A stretch of DNA of 64,000 nt from Toxorhynchites rutilus septentrionalis (GCF_029784135.1 NC_073746.1:145084556-145148555), one strand, 5' to 3'; numbered from the stretch's first letter, positions 1 through 11,349 are shown. The notes: generated by a model from the letters alone, not told the origin. Numbers and translations are program-made.

Positions 1-196
1 TGCTCTTTTTCTAGTTTACATGGTTAAATATAGAGGGAGCTATATTTTTTATATTTTGTCATAAGGTTCATGAGGCTGAGGTTTTTTACATAACATATCC
101 AAAAATCAGAGAGGCGTTTTTGAGTTATGATTTTTCAAAGTTAACATGTCGCGCAGGTAGTTAATGAAAAATATAACAGAAGAACTACTTCTTCTT

Positions 197-250
197 CTTC
201 TTCTTTTTGGCTTTAAGAGGATTTAAACTTTTCAGTTCATTCGCCTCTAG
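197..250. repeat. Short dispersed repeat, copy 1
   Basis: A CTTCTTTTTGGCTTTAAGAG-type block of about 54 bp recurs at 14358-14412 with few differences. Both copies end in ATTCGCCTCTAG, and the AGAGG...CCTCT ends give a weak palindrome. Family not recognised. The rest of 1-850 shows no gene or repeat I can support. Confidence 0.5.
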
Positions 251-854
251 GAAGAACTACTTTTATTCCGCACTTGCCATGTGCATAGTTGGAATCCATA
301 AGATTACATTATCAAAATATTAAATCTAATCAAAATGAATATCGATATGGAGTTTCTTATAGTCCAGGAAAGATGTGTTACCTAAATTCAGTTTAATTAA
401 TTTGTAATCGTGAATTATATCGATATGATGTAAATGATGTAAATGAATGTAAATGATGTAATAACATTAGCATCGTGAAAGCAATCATCGGAATTGATTC
501 GAGTCTCGACGCTTCAATTTGATATGTCGATCATCTGAAACGGTTCATTAGTTCAGAAGTTTTGAATTTTGAAAAAAGTGAAAAAATTTTTTTTTTCAAA
601 CCATCCTAAAATGGGAATGGACATTCTAATGAAAAAATCAAGAAAAATACGGGTCTAATATTTTGCGATAAGGAACAAAACTACCACTTTTTATGAAAAT
701 CTGAGAGCCACTATATCGGTTTTGCATGAAATGGCTGATATGTATACAAAATTAGTTGAACTTGATAGCAAGTGATAGCTAATAAATTAGCTAATAATTT
801 GATGCCAAAACATTACCATATGGTTGCTTTCCAAAGACATGGAATATTATTTAA

Positions 855-925
855 CCCTCCTGTACTCGCGTGCAAAATCATAACACGTATACTCGCGCAC
901 GGTGTCACAGACCGAAAATTGAACT
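855..925 (+). repeat. Fragment of a TTAA MITE (same family as 1911-2127)
   Basis: TTAA at 851-854 is followed by CCCTCCTGTACTCGCG, then a second TACTCGCG and GTGTCACAGACCGA. This is the terminal sequence of the better preserved copy at 1911-2127. The opposite end was not found nearby, so it is probably a solo terminal fragment. About 930-1910 holds nothing I recognise. Confidence 0.45.
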
Positions 926-1910
926 TCTCTGTAATGTTGCCATTGTATATTTTTCAGGCTTCATTGGCATTTATTTGAAGAAGAGGGTATGATTGAATGA
1001 AAAAACTCCTAAAATATGTTTTCTTCGTCTTTATTATGTTTTAATAGTCATCTAATTCAGCCTCATCAAAATAGAGTAATTTTTGATACTCCAACACAAA
1101 TAACGAAATTCGCATTTTTCACTGTCATTAATCAAAGGTAAGCAACTGAATCTAATTCATGGAAGTATAAAGAGCTATATAAAAAACATAAAAACGTATT
1201 AATCGATTGTGGTTTCATAGGAGCAAGAATCAGAACATAGCATAACTGCATGCTCGAAACAAACATATTTTTTAGATTTCATGCAGTTGTTGCGTGTTTT
1301 TCTGGTCTTTTATCGAAGAGAAGAATGTATAACGACCTTCTAGATAATTACCAGATGATTAAGATTCTGGAACATAAAGTTTGCATATTTCTAATATTCT
1401 GTGCCTCTGTTTTCTTAGTAAACTAAGAATTAATGCCTTTTTTTATAAATAAAATAAAAAGATGATATAAAAGGATTTCTAGGAACTTCATTTTCTTTTT
1501 CTTGTTTTCTTGTCGATATTGTCCATTATAAAAAAAAAATATCCCCGAAACTGTAAATGTTAAAAATAACCATAAGCCACCGATTAGTTTATAGTTTACA
1601 ATCCTTCCACAAGTGAAATCCCTTCACAAGTGTGTATACGTATGACCATTATATTTAGCGAATAACTATACAAAAGTCAAACATTTTCATTTTGCTTTTG
1701 AACGTATGAATCTAACGACGAATACATCGACGAATAGTTAATATATGGATTTGTTCATTCCAGTTACAATAGGGACTGAAATCAAATAAGAATAGTCCGG
1801 TAATGATCTTATGCATTATATTCTATAAATATTCCACGCCACTAACATAAATTTATACATTTCATTCAACAATATTCTAGAATATGAAAAAAGACACTTG
1901 TCCAAAAAAG

Positions 1911-2127
1911 TTACTCCTATACTCGCGTCGGTGTGTCAGACCGAAAGTGTTAAAAAAGTGGCACACGACCCCTTTGCACCAACACATGCGATACGCTAAA
2001 CGATGACGAACGACGAATAACGAAGCTAGAGAGAATCGCGAAGTCGTAGTGTTGATATTTACTGAGAAATGAACGAATTATTGATTTCTCGGTCTGACAA
2101 ACCAATGCGCGAGTATAGGAGTGTTAA
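1911..2127. mobile_element. MITE with TTAA-type target site (piggyBac-like)
   Basis: Inverted ends ACTCCTATACTCGCG at 1912-1926 and CGCGAGTATAGGAGT at 2108-2122 continue inward into GTCAGACCGA and TCGGTCTGAC. The right end abuts TTAA (2124-2127); the left target copy is decayed (GTTA). There is no coding capacity. TTAA duplications are the hallmark of piggyBac-type elements. The copy lies just downstream of the last visible gliotactin-like exon, in the following intron. Confidence 0.6.
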
Positions 2128-2249
2128 GTTGCCGTTCGATTTTTCGAACGCTTGGTCCGATACGGTTTAAAAACCCAAATGTAGAATTCGGCTCTTTGAG
2201 CCTTCGAAAAAGTTATTTGAAAAAACGAATACACATGACAACTACTCAC

Positions 2250-2681
2250 ATTTGGCGAGAACACATTCAGGTAGAGGCAGTCTTCATCCATATCACGAAT
2301 TCCTTTCGTCGCCCCGGTGTACTGGACTGGCTGGGGACAAGCCGGCCCGTAGTCGACGGCCTGCAACAGCTGCCAGCCACGATGCTGTCTCGGGGGTTTG
2401 AATCTTCCTTCGAAGGTCGGTGGCAGTGCGTAGGGGATGCCCAAAAACGTCGAACAAGTGCCCATTATGCGATCCACGGGACTATGCCACGGCCGGTAGA
2501 ATGACTTGGGATCGGGATTATCGTACAGGTGCACCTTGAAACCTTGTACCTGGCCGTAGTTGGTGGTCACGAATACATCGCGATCCAGCTGGAGCGAATC
2601 GCGGCGCAGTTTCCCCTGCAGGTCTTCCCGCCATCCGCCAAGCACCCCCGGAAACGGCGTTTGAATGTTGTTTGGGTTGTT
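2250..2681 (-). CDS. Gli: Gliotactin-like protein, exon 3 (start of cholinesterase-like domain)
   Basis: This 144-codon exon is bounded by acceptor TTACAG (ending at 2682) and donor GTGAGT (2249-2244), and is phase 0 at both ends. It encodes the start of an alpha/beta-hydrolase (carboxylesterase/neuroligin) fold. Visible motifs are VTTNYGQVQGFKV, FLGIPYALPP (the family's GIPYA motif), RFKPP, and the diagnostic DEDCLYLNVFSPN, whose Cys normally forms the first disulfide. The spacer between the GIPYA and EDCLYLN motifs and the hydrophilic lead (NPNNIQTPFPGVLGGWREDL) suit insect gliotactin, a catalytically inactive transmembrane esterase homologue of septate and tricellular junctions. The nucleophile-elbow region and the membrane segment lie in later exons left of the window. 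Family membership is sure; the gliotactin assignment is from recall of the family. Confidence 0.8.
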
Positions 2682-3255
2682 CTGTAATGGAGAAGCATTA
2701 ATGTATTGCATAAATCATAAAATAGTGAGACGTCGTCGACCCACATGTGGAATTACTCATCATATAAACAGCTGTAGGTGATTACGGGTTCAAAAAAGGC
2801 AGAAAAAAGTGCTTTGTAGTAAAACGCGAGGTGAGATGAATACCGTTGAGAAAAAAAAATACAAATAAGCCGCCGACCAAGCGATAAGAAAGGAACACAT
2901 TGTAAGTTTTACTTTTAACCGGAATGCAATGAAAAGTGAGTTTAGTCCGCGTCGGTTTGCATTCAAATGATTTAGCTCGAGGTAATGGAGAGCTAAACCG
3001 CGGGTGTGTGTAACACAATCGTTGTACTTCTCATGAATAATGCGTGTTGTCGGACTTTGCTTATTATGATGTGAGATAAATGCAGAAAATGAATCGTTTG
3101 TTACGCGAGATGCGTTTTGATTGAGGCGCTTCATTCTCATTTGAATTTATTAATTGCCAAAGTCTGAAGAGGGAAAAACGTATGTTGTGCGCCAAAGCCT
3201 CGGATATATGTAAATTGAAATGGACTATAAATAAATGTGCGTTTGTTTTACTTAC

Positions 3256-3391
3256 CGGGTCGTACTTAAATCGATCATCTCCGAGTCCCGTGTTCTGTGG
3301 ATACTGGCCTGGGAGATTTTGTCCTGGGTATTGTTGTCCGTATCCTGACGGCTGGTAGTATCCATAACGTCGGTTGTTGTACGTGTATGTC
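3256..3391 (-). CDS. Gli: Gliotactin-like protein, exon 2 (Tyr/Gly/Gln-rich linker)
   Basis: A 136-bp exon between an AG acceptor at 3393-3392 and donor GTAAGT (3255-3250). Its first G completes the AG-split Arg codon left by exon 1, and it ends on a full Pro codon that joins exon 3 in frame. It encodes a low-complexity extracellular stretch rich in Tyr, Gly, Gln and Pro (for example YGYYQPSGYGQQYPGQ). The perfect phase match with both neighbours is the main evidence. Intron 2 (2682-3255, 574 bp) holds nothing notable. Intron 1 (3392-8525) is full of repeats. Confidence 0.75.
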
Positions 3392-4235
3392 CTTGAAAAG
3401 AATGAGTAACGGCGTGATAATATTTAGTTATTTTGGCTGTTAGTGGATAATCATAAATTAAATGATCCCGGTATTTAAATGTGAATGATTGTAGACCTAA
3501 TAAAAACATCCAGAATATTGTACCAAAGTTAATTTCAGGTAAAATATAAAATTATTTTCTGTTTTCTGATTTTTTTTCAATTTTTAGAAAAATGTTGGTG
3601 TAATTGAATTTATGCCCCAGTAGAAGATTGGAACTAGTAATCATATGAGACATTCGGTATTCCATGTCTATAGAATATCGTTCTTTCTTTGTTAGTTTGG
3701 CAAAAAATTGATTGCGCAACACAGACTAATCTTCGACATTAGACCATGAATTCAGTTATTTTTGACATTGCTTTCCTGCAGTGTCTATGTGTTACGAGTC
3801 ATTAGAAACGGTGCCAATCAATTGCCTCCTCGATGCGAATGTTTCTACTTTTCAATTTTCTGGCGATAGGACGCAAATCAACTGTTCCGAAAACGAAAAA
3901 AATTAAATTATTATAAAAATTACGCTTTTTTTCTGTGAGACATTTATATCAATGCTATCTTCACGCGTCAGAATATTTCTAGTCTATTTGTGACATTAGG
4001 TTTTTTTCTCTCTGCTGCCGCTTCTGCTGCTTTTAATTCTTTTGCGTTTTTTTCCAGTCACGTATTTGAAGTAGTAGATTTCGTTGATCGAAGTATTTTT
4101 GCAATCTGTTTTTAAAAATACCTCAGTTTGTGTCATAGTTGTTCTGATGATTTCGGCGATAACTCGATTCAGTTATACTGCGTGAGATTCAACTCGCTGT
4201 AAAATTCAATGGAATGTTTTTCTCTTTTTTACTCA

Positions 4236-4503
4236 CTTCTTGAATGGCGTTAACGTTCCGTGTGGAACTTTTTCCGTCCCAACGTATGCATTAACTAGCG
4301 TCAATTATTAATACTTAGTTGAGATTTCTTAAGCCAAATAACACGCCTTGAATGTATTCCGAGGGACTAGCTCTAGACAACGCGTGGCCACAGTGCAAGC
4401 CGAAGGAAATTTATTTTAAGAAAAATCGCTCGGCCAGAACGGGAATCGAACCCGAACACCCGGCATGATAATGTGAGACGCTAACCACTCGGCCACGGGT
4501 GCA
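4236..4503 (-). mobile_element. tRNA-derived SINE, family A
   Basis: Read on the minus strand, the head is CCCGTGGCCGAGTGGTTAGCG (A box) followed by GGTTCGATTCCC-like B-box sequence. The tail is AAGTTCC..GGAACGTTA. The same head and tail occur at 35172-35455 (plus, best copy). Partial copies are at 25013-25128, 29193-29282 and 29900-30004. The tRNA-like head is a Pol III promoter, not a functional tRNA: it lacks a usable acceptor stem and is dispersed. Confidence 0.75.
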
Positions 4504-5065
4504 CAATGTCATAAAATATTACGACTGCAAAAACAAACGCATTCAATGGATGACTCCCTCTGAATGCTTAGGAGTACCACTCTGGATGAAAAAAAAAACT
4601 CTTAGATAAACCATTATGATTGAACAAATTAAAAATTAGATTCAGTCAATCATTGGGCATTTGTCAGGCATGATTCTGGGGTTACGACCAATAAATTGAA
4701 GCTTTTGTATGAGTTAAAAAACGGATCCAAAGCAAGTTGGTATGTAAATAGTATAACGTACAACATGAATTGTAGAATGGCATCAATATTCTTCAATTTT
4801 TTAAATCCATGCTGTTGATGCATGAAAAAAGGATTATTTTCATCTCAAATTGTTTCGGAATAATTCAGATTTTTCAACTTTTTTTCATGTCTATCTGCAC
4901 AAGATATGTCACTCTTCTGATCAGCTTCGCAGTTACTGTCAATATATGAAAAACTACATGATAAAGGGGTGGAAGAACAAGTCTCCAGAATAAGAGAGCT
5001 CTGAAAATTCATTTGTGATTTTTCCATTTTTTCTAATAAACAATAGCGTGAATATTCATCTTTAA

Positions 5066-5207
5066 CCCTTTCATTACGACCGTGTGCTCCGTTGAAGTGC
5101 TACCCCTGTACGGAGCACTGCGCCGAAAAGTATGCACATCGCGCTGGTGTGATCGAAGAGCAGTATGAATTTCATGTCGTCTAAAGACGACGCTCGTAAC
5201 GAAAGGG
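5066..5207. mobile_element. 142-bp TTAA MITE (piggyBac-like)
   Basis: TTAA flanks both sides (5062-5065 and 5208-5211). Termini are CCCTTTCATTACGA and TCGTAACGAAAGGG, inverted repeats with one mismatch. The interior is GC-rich and contains a palindrome around GTCGTCTAAAGACGAC. There is no ORF. Mobilisation would need a piggyBac-type transposase in trans (inference from TSD and CCCT/AGGG ends). Confidence 0.75.
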
Positions 5208-5261
5208 TTAACCATGACTGAGGATGGTTATGCTTTATCCTCGACTTAACTTAACTTGCGA

Positions 5262-5360
5262 GGAGGCGATCTGGCGTAGTAGTAACATCCGTACCTCTCA
5301 CGCTAAGGGTCACGAGTTCAATTCTCACTCCCGATATTGTTCCGAAATGGAAGTTAAGGA
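5262..5360 (+). mobile_element. tRNA-like SINE, family B (partial)
   Basis: The block GGCGATCTGGCGTAGTAGTA, then CTCTCACGCTAAGGGTCACG and GAGTTCAATTCTCACTCCCG, resembles tRNA A and B boxes. It matches copies at 29487-29640 (minus) and 35541-35690 (plus). The 3' tail here diverges after TGGAAGT, so this copy is truncated or recombined. Confidence 0.65.
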
Positions 5361-6565
5361 GAAGGTTTTTCCTTGAAAAAAAGTGGGAATTATACCGATT
5401 GAAGCAAGGAGAGCAAATTAATCTTTTGCAGGAAAAAGTGTCACGGAAAAGACAACGGAACATCTTAATAACGGAACTTTAAAAGAAGATTAACGCCTCA
5501 CACAAGGTACATGGCATGAAGTGTCGAAGTCGGAGACATATTGGGACGAAATCGAATTTGAGATCAGTTTTCCGAAAAACACTTACACATGTGTACGTGA
5601 TGTTCAAATTTCATGTTTTTGTTGTACACGAACATGCTTTTCGCTAGTGCTCAATGTTTATCCCAAACATAAACATGCCAGTGCTATACAGCTCGTTTTG
5701 AAATTCAGTAATCTCCACCGATCATTCAATAAAATTTGATTTTTAATTCACAGAATGTGCTGTAAGACACTGCCGAATAATTCTGGTACTTTATATTCGA
5801 TTGAAATTGAAATATTGAAATAAAAAAAATATTGTAAACAAAATTTGATGTGGGTAACTAAACATCTCCGCCACGCACTATTCATTTTTAGCACTTGTTA
5901 TAATAGCTCAATTCATAAATTCTCTTCAGAACACATGAAGAGGTTTTTTTTTGCACAAAATTTCAGGCGAAGCACCCATTGCCATGATAGGGAAGCATTT
6001 TTTCTATGTCAACACACCAACACACCGTGTGTTGAGTGGTGGTGGTGGTTCTTCTATTCTACATACTGCCCTTGGTTGAGGTGAAATCGCAAAAGAAACT
6101 GTACACATGTTGAACATCATGTGAAGCTTTGGGATCAAACAACGTATATCCAAACATATTACGAATACAAACATGTCACATTTTGAAATACAGGTACGAG
6201 AATATCATGTTTGTTTGCAAACACAAAACTGCGAAAACAGCGTGAACATGTTCATCTTGTAAGCATTGTTTTATGTGAAACGCGGAAGACTGGAGGAGAT
6301 CGAAAGGTGAAGGCAGAGGTGCGCCGACAGGAAAGCAAAACATGTCTTATCAGGACTTCACTGGCGCAATGAATACCTACGAAGTAGTACTCCTTAATAT
6401 AAGGGGATAAAAGGAGGCTTTCAACCAGTTCGAGAACCACTAAGTAGCTGACAAGAAAGCCCTCAAAGGTCATATAATTTATGCACTAAAGATGAATAAA
6501 ACAGTGTATGCATTAAAGATGGATTTTGGCTAATTTGAGCAGTCCAACTGCCCTACGACGTTCGA

Positions 6566-7291
6566 CGTTCGTAACTACCGGGACTGTAGACGGGCAGATC
6601 TATCTCAAGGAGTGTCTACAGAAACGTCTGTTGGTCCCGGTTGTGGTACGAAGCTAACGGGGTTACTTTCGTACTCAAGGACATACCCCCCAATGCACCG
6701 GAACTAAGGCCTATCGAAAATACTGAACTATTATCAGTGGCGTCGACTGGGGGTGCGGAAGAAGCGGAACGCCCCGGGTGCACGATTTTAGGGGTGCAGA
6801 ATGAGCCGAATTTATATGAAGAAATTGGATGAATATAATTTCTGACGGGGGATGGGGGTGTAAATCGACTCTTCCGCCCCGGGTGCGGCACATACTCTTT
6901 CCTGGGTGCAAATGTTTCTACTTTTCTGGCGAAAGAAGGGGTGCAAATCAACTCTTCCACCCCGGGCGCAAATGCTTCCCTCGACGCCACTGACTATTAT
7001 GAACCAGACACTACGGAAGCATCCCAAGGAGGTCAAATCTGAGAAAGACTTGACGAAAAAGGGGGTTTCAGTACAGAAGAAGCTGCAGCCAGATGTTGTA
7101 TAGAACCTTAAGGGTGGAGTTAGGCGGAAGGTGCGAGCATACGGTTGTGGTATTGAAGTTGAATGAAATAGATATGCCAAAAGCTATTCAATGGGTCATA
7201 TTTTATTGCCTGAAAATTTGAAAAGGATCGGTCAACTAGGTAATTTTCTACAGCGTTTTTTCCCTGATGCAAATTGATGCGGGACACCCTT
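6566..7291 (+). pseudogene. Relic of DD37E transposon, 3' half, split by an hAT-like MITE
   Basis: The translation follows the intact transposase at 53015-54031: WYEANGVTFV, NAPELRPIE, then after the insertion LRKHPKEVKSE, VQKKLQPDVV, stop, and VRRKVRAYG. The 3' TIR (CTACAGCGTTTTTTCC...ACACCCTT) is present but decayed. An internal deletion joins the region of transposase residue 225 to the residue 254 region, and a TGA replaces the conserved Trp codon before the insertion. Clearly dead. Confidence 0.85.
6735..6992. mobile_element. 258-bp hAT-like MITE with perfect 8-bp TSD
   Basis: Ends CAGTGGCGTCGA and TCGACGCCACTG are 12-bp perfect inverted repeats. The target duplication ACTATTAT (6727-6734 and 6993-7000) restores the DD37E coding frame when the insert is removed. 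Eight-bp TSDs and CAGTGGCG ends fit the hAT superfamily. The interior is GC-rich with a duplicated block (GGGGTGCAAATCAACTCTTC type, near 6853 and 6935). A related decayed fragment lies at about 3833-3880. Confidence 0.85.
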
Positions 7292-7879
7292 TAGAATACA
7301 TTAAAACTACATCAGAAGACGGCTAATGCTTGAAGTTAAATAAAATCAGTATTACAAAGTGTTTTCCTATGCTATCATTTGCAAACGCTTCCGACGACTG
7401 TAATGTAAAAATGGCATCTTAGTTCGCACTTTCGCGAAGAACAGCTTTTAATAAAGAAGGAGGTATATTTGTTTTGCCTACGTAAAGTTCTATAAATGCA
7501 ATAAGCCAATCACCTACTGAAGCTTCAGCATTGTTGCTCTTTCACGGTATTTGTTAAATGCTATAGAACTGTCAAGTGCAAGCTCATTTCAGGTTTTCGT
7601 GTTATTAGTTATTTTCATAAAGGTAGAAAAGAATTTTTAATGTTGTTCCTGACAGAGCAAGGTCGCCGTAAGTCATAACAAGAATCCCGTGCGTTTCAGA
7701 CGCACACTTCCTAATGTAGTGTTGCAAAATCCATCAACTTTCGTTTTTGAACTGGGAAATTGCTGTTTTTTTCAAAAGCACTAATTACCTTATGATCCTT
7801 ATGATGAACCACGAAGTGCAAACCAAGCGTTGAAATGGATCTTTTTTTCGTAAATTTTCATCGAAGGCTATCTGGAAGT

Positions 7880-8195
7880 TCAAAGGTTAATTCCAGAATA
7901 GACTGGGTAGAGAGTCGAATCCGTCATCGGGAAACGAGAAACGGGAAATGTAATCGAAAACATATTCGTCTTCTTCTGATATGGCACAACGTTCTTAGAG
8001 CAAGTTCGCCTTCTCAACGTTGCAATACTTTCGTCATTTAAGTTAGCACTTAAACACGCCGTGATAGTATTCTGGGTGGCAAGTTCAAGAATATGCTTGT
8101 ACCAGGATAAATCGAAAGACATTTTTTCGACGATAAATGCTCCAGATCGAACCCGAAGCACTTGACAAGATATGTGTGGCGCTAATCATTCGTCT
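7880..8195 (-). mobile_element. Degenerate tRNA-derived SINE (family D)
   Basis: On the minus strand, GACGAATGATTAGCG and CGGGTTCGATCTGGAG look like decayed A and B boxes with family-A-like spacing. A body containing CTTGCCACCCAGAATACT and GCAACGTTGAGAAGGCG follows. Boundaries are approximate. It sits in gliotactin-like intron 1. The remainder up to exon 1 (8196-8525) is unassigned intron. Confidence 0.45.
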
Positions 8196-8525
8196 ACTAC
8201 AATTTAAAACTGCACCCACGAAGTTCTTGTAACGGCGGATGTTGTGTAACAGCAAGCACAAATTGGAGGTCTCATTTCAATTGGAAAAGATTTCTATGTT
8301 AATCAGCATGTCCTGATTGTATTTTACGTGGAAAGTTGAAAGACACGTGCGTCTGATGAATTTCCTTTGGCTGAAACGCCTCTCGACTTGAAAAGAAATT
8401 CAACCAAAAGCATAACGATATTTACTTACGTAGCTAAACTTTTGGCGCCGCATGAAGGGAAACGGAAAAATTAACTACACATAGATATGCAAAATGGATT
8501 CAAGCCAAAAACTTTCAACACTTAC

Positions 8526-8773
8526 CTGTAATCAGGATCACCAGGATTGGGCAGTTTGTAGTTGTAGTCTCCTTCCCGAGAGTACCATCGTGGATCCCGC
8601 GTTGTATGGAACTGCCCGTAAACCGCACCAAAGACAACAAACCACACAAGGAGGGTTGTGTAGACTGCTAAACTAAAGCTATAAGTTAAGTAAACGCGTT
8701 CACGGCGAGCATTGCGGTGAGCATTCGCTGATGAACCGCACCGCTGCTGTTTGGTGGGCTCCTCGCCTGCCAT
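8526..8773 (-). CDS. Gli: Gliotactin-like protein, exon 1 (start codon, signal/hydrophobic segment)
   Basis: ATG at 8773-8771; the in-frame TTG at 8779 is not a eukaryotic start. The exon gives 82 codons plus AG of a split Arg codon and ends at donor GTAAGT (8525-8520). The N-terminus is MAGEEPTKQQRCGSS, a basic RNARRERV stretch, then a hydrophobic segment (residues about 29-51, SLAVYTTLLVWFVVFGAVYG) acting as a long signal peptide or signal anchor. A polar RDPRWY..DYNYKLPNPGDPDY stretch follows. Joining to exons 2 and 3 gives about 272 continuous residues. Upstream sequence (8774-about 9300) presumably carries 5' UTR; I cannot place the transcription start. Confidence 0.7.
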
Positions 8774-10138
8774 ATTCAAAGCGAGTTTCGTGAAACACTA
8801 CACTGCAAATCATCGGGTGAGACATGAAGAAAACGCCGACACAGTTTCGCAAATTCAAACAATATATGTTCACTGCAGCTGGAATGATTCACACACTCGA
8901 TCTAGCCTGGAGCCACTTGATGATAACAAATTAAACACCTTCACATTCGATATTTTCTCACGACCACACAGATTTCACCTTCAGCTTTGAGAATACACAA
9001 TGTATGACGTTTTGCGGTTTAAGCTCACTGTTGGATTTATCAGGTGTTATGAACCCAAACATGGGGACCGTTAGCTACAAGCACAACATACTTCTACGAG
9101 AGGTGTAGCTCTACTCGGGTATCGTTTCGAATTCACAGTCACATTATCGCGTGTCGCACTTAGCTTAGGTTTTACCATGTGACGTTTTCAGCTATGCGAA
9201 GGTATGTGTGCTAATCGAGACTTGCTACTAGGTAGTATTACTCATTCATTCGCTGGTTGAGTAAACCTCCCTGTCGTTTACATTCGTAATCGATGAGTAA
9301 TCTAGAAAAAGAGGAAAAATCAATAATTAGTTTCATTCATAAACTATACATCCTAAATCAGCACGTTACAATTGTATTACGATCAACGATCGCTTAGTTC
9401 GTTCACTTTCTTATCACTTTTTTGAAGGCATAGTTTTGATCAATCTTCGAAAGGCATATCAGTTGAGTCCTAATAACATTAAACTTCATTTTTATCTAGC
9501 TTCATTATTAGTTCACGGTTATTGGAAGCGGTTATCATCGAGATAGTGTTGCGGCTTTTCGGTGCGATTCGAATTATATTCACTTCCTGTAGTTTCCATT
9601 GGCTAGACAGTTCCACACCTGATTCGTCATCATCATCATTAGCGTTGGCATAGCCGCCGGTTGAATGTCGTAATTTTATTTATTCTGGGGTGACACAATA
9701 ATTGTTTTCCTCTGGAAAGTAGGTTACCGACAGTGTTTGTTATGGGTCGCTGAGTTATGCAGGGCAAACAAAAATCACGGTGTAAGCAACCGAATGTTGA
9801 TCCCACCGAATAGCGGGAAATGTTGAGAATGTAAATATTGAAAACAAGGAAGTAGTTTGAGTTTACCCATGTGCGAAAAGATTGCAACGGGCAAGCTGAG
9901 ACGAAACCTTCCGGTAGAATCGGATTTGTGGGGGGAAGTGGTCAGTTGTAATTACATCGGAATTAGTGAATAAACCCGGAAGTGAGTCACTATACGTAGT
10001 TTATGAGCATGATTTTAAAGCATTTATATTTTAATTTATTAGCAGGTGAAAAGGATCAGTTCGTTACTAACTTTGGGAAAACATTGCAAAGATATTAAAA
10101 TAACTTGAAATATAACTTGAAACCCGACTTTTCATATA
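8774..10138. other. Upstream region of the gliotactin-like gene, no gene seen
   Basis: It should contain the 5' UTR and promoter of the minus-strand gene. No convincing TATA or initiator combination or splice-bounded exon could be chosen. No repeat with identifiable ends was found. Confidence 0.4.
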
Positions 10139-10552
10139 CCGTAGTGCTTTAGAACCCGGACGGCTTTTTAATCCGAACACTTTTTCATTACATTCAACAT
10201 CATTCCAAACTCATAACATCCTTTGCACGTTGAATTAATGTGACTAAATAATAGCTACTATTGTATCAATTTAGTGTGGTATCGGGTACAGTACCTATCT
10301 GTTGAAAAAAAATATCAAAAATCAAAACAAATATTTGTGTTTTGCAAACCCTTGTCCGGGAAAAAAGTACAATTTAAGATTATAATAGAATAACAATAAA
10401 CAATAAGCTTTACAAAAAATACTAACCGATTACTCTCAAAGAAATATTGTTGACAAAATGTGTCCGGAATTTAAAGCAAAAGTGTTCGGATTTCAAATCA
10501 CTGCACAATCACATCGTAAGCGCTCGAGTGTCTGGATTTCGATGCATTACGG
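10139..10552. mobile_element. 414-bp MITE, TA/TATA target site
   Basis: Ends CCGTAGTGCTTTAGAACCCG and, inverted on the right, CCGTAATGCATCGAAATCC. A second shared inverted block (AATCCGAACACTTTT) lies farther in on each side. Both ends are flanked by TATA. No ORF. TA duplication suggests a Tc1/mariner-type mobiliser; superfamily is inference. Confidence 0.6.
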
Positions 10553-10786
10553 TATATGTCATACAGTCTATTCAGTCTATTCAGTAGCTGTCAAAACTCT
10601 TCAAGAGAATTTGTTGAGCGCATCATCATTTGATCCATAAGAGAAATTTCAAACATTGTTAGTAAACAACAATTGCGTGAATCTCTTCTCAGCCATTTTT
10701 TGTGATGATAACTACAGCAGAGGATTTGTTACCTGTTCATAAGCGCGGGGAAAACCTCGAAAAACTACTGGGTATTCATAGAGATA

Positions 10787-11025
10787 TACAAGGTCTGTTC
10801 AAATAGTATCGCGAAGCGACTGGATTGGGACAGGCAGAAATCGAAGACGGACCAAAACACGTGTAAGCAAAGTAGCTGTCAAAAAATTATCTGAACATTC
10901 AAAATGGCCGAACTTGTCGGCATGAGAAAGAGACATGGGTACTTACATAACACCACAAAAAAACCGGAAATAGAATATACTTTACCCACAAATGCAAAAT
11001 TCGCGATCATTTTTAAACGGATGTC
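10787..11025 (+). mobile_element. About 240-bp TIR MITE, copy 1
   Basis: The left end TACAAGGTCTGTTCAAATAG and right end CGCGATCATTTTTAAACGG are imperfect inverted repeats. The interior (ACACGTGTAAGCAAAGTAGC; CTGAACATTCAAAATGGCC) matches, in reverse, the copy at 63663-63865. This shared structure shows that the open frame starting at ATG 10904 is repeat sequence, not a gene. Confidence 0.6.
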
Positions 11026-11349
11026 ACAATTGAAATCAAACACAAAAAATGGTGTTAATTGTCATGAGTTGTCTATATTAGAAATAGTTATTTGTATGGC
11101 ATTTTTTATTATCACTATGTTATGTGCTTCAAAATTGGTTTCTTTTTTTTCGTGTAAGTCGAACAAAAAATCGGGATTCATCCAAAGTAATAAAAACCAA
11201 ACTGAACTGAGCTCAAGAGACCTCGGGATGGGATTTTTTTCCCTTTATTTTGGGATGTGATTTTGAATCTATAAAATGCTGATTCAGTGGCAGAAGAGAA
11301 GTTATGTTATGTTAGGTCAACTCTAAGGTCGAACATCCATGGATATAAG

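Noticed and set aside
2121..2504. 127-codon plus-strand ORF
   Set aside because: Antisense shadow of the gliotactin-like exon 3.
4440..4503. Possible tRNA gene (also 29930-30004, 35178-35250 and 43130-43200)
   Set aside because: A and B boxes are present, but the acceptor stem does not pair properly and the blocks are heads of dispersed SINEs.
6616..7180. Overlapping minus-strand ORFs with Pro/His-rich translations
   Set aside because: They run through the GC-rich hAT-like MITE and the antisense of the DD37E relic.
10904..11260. 118-codon ORF with a hydrophobic helix
   Set aside because: Its first part is the interior and right end of a dispersed TIR MITE shared with 63663-63865; no family similarity.
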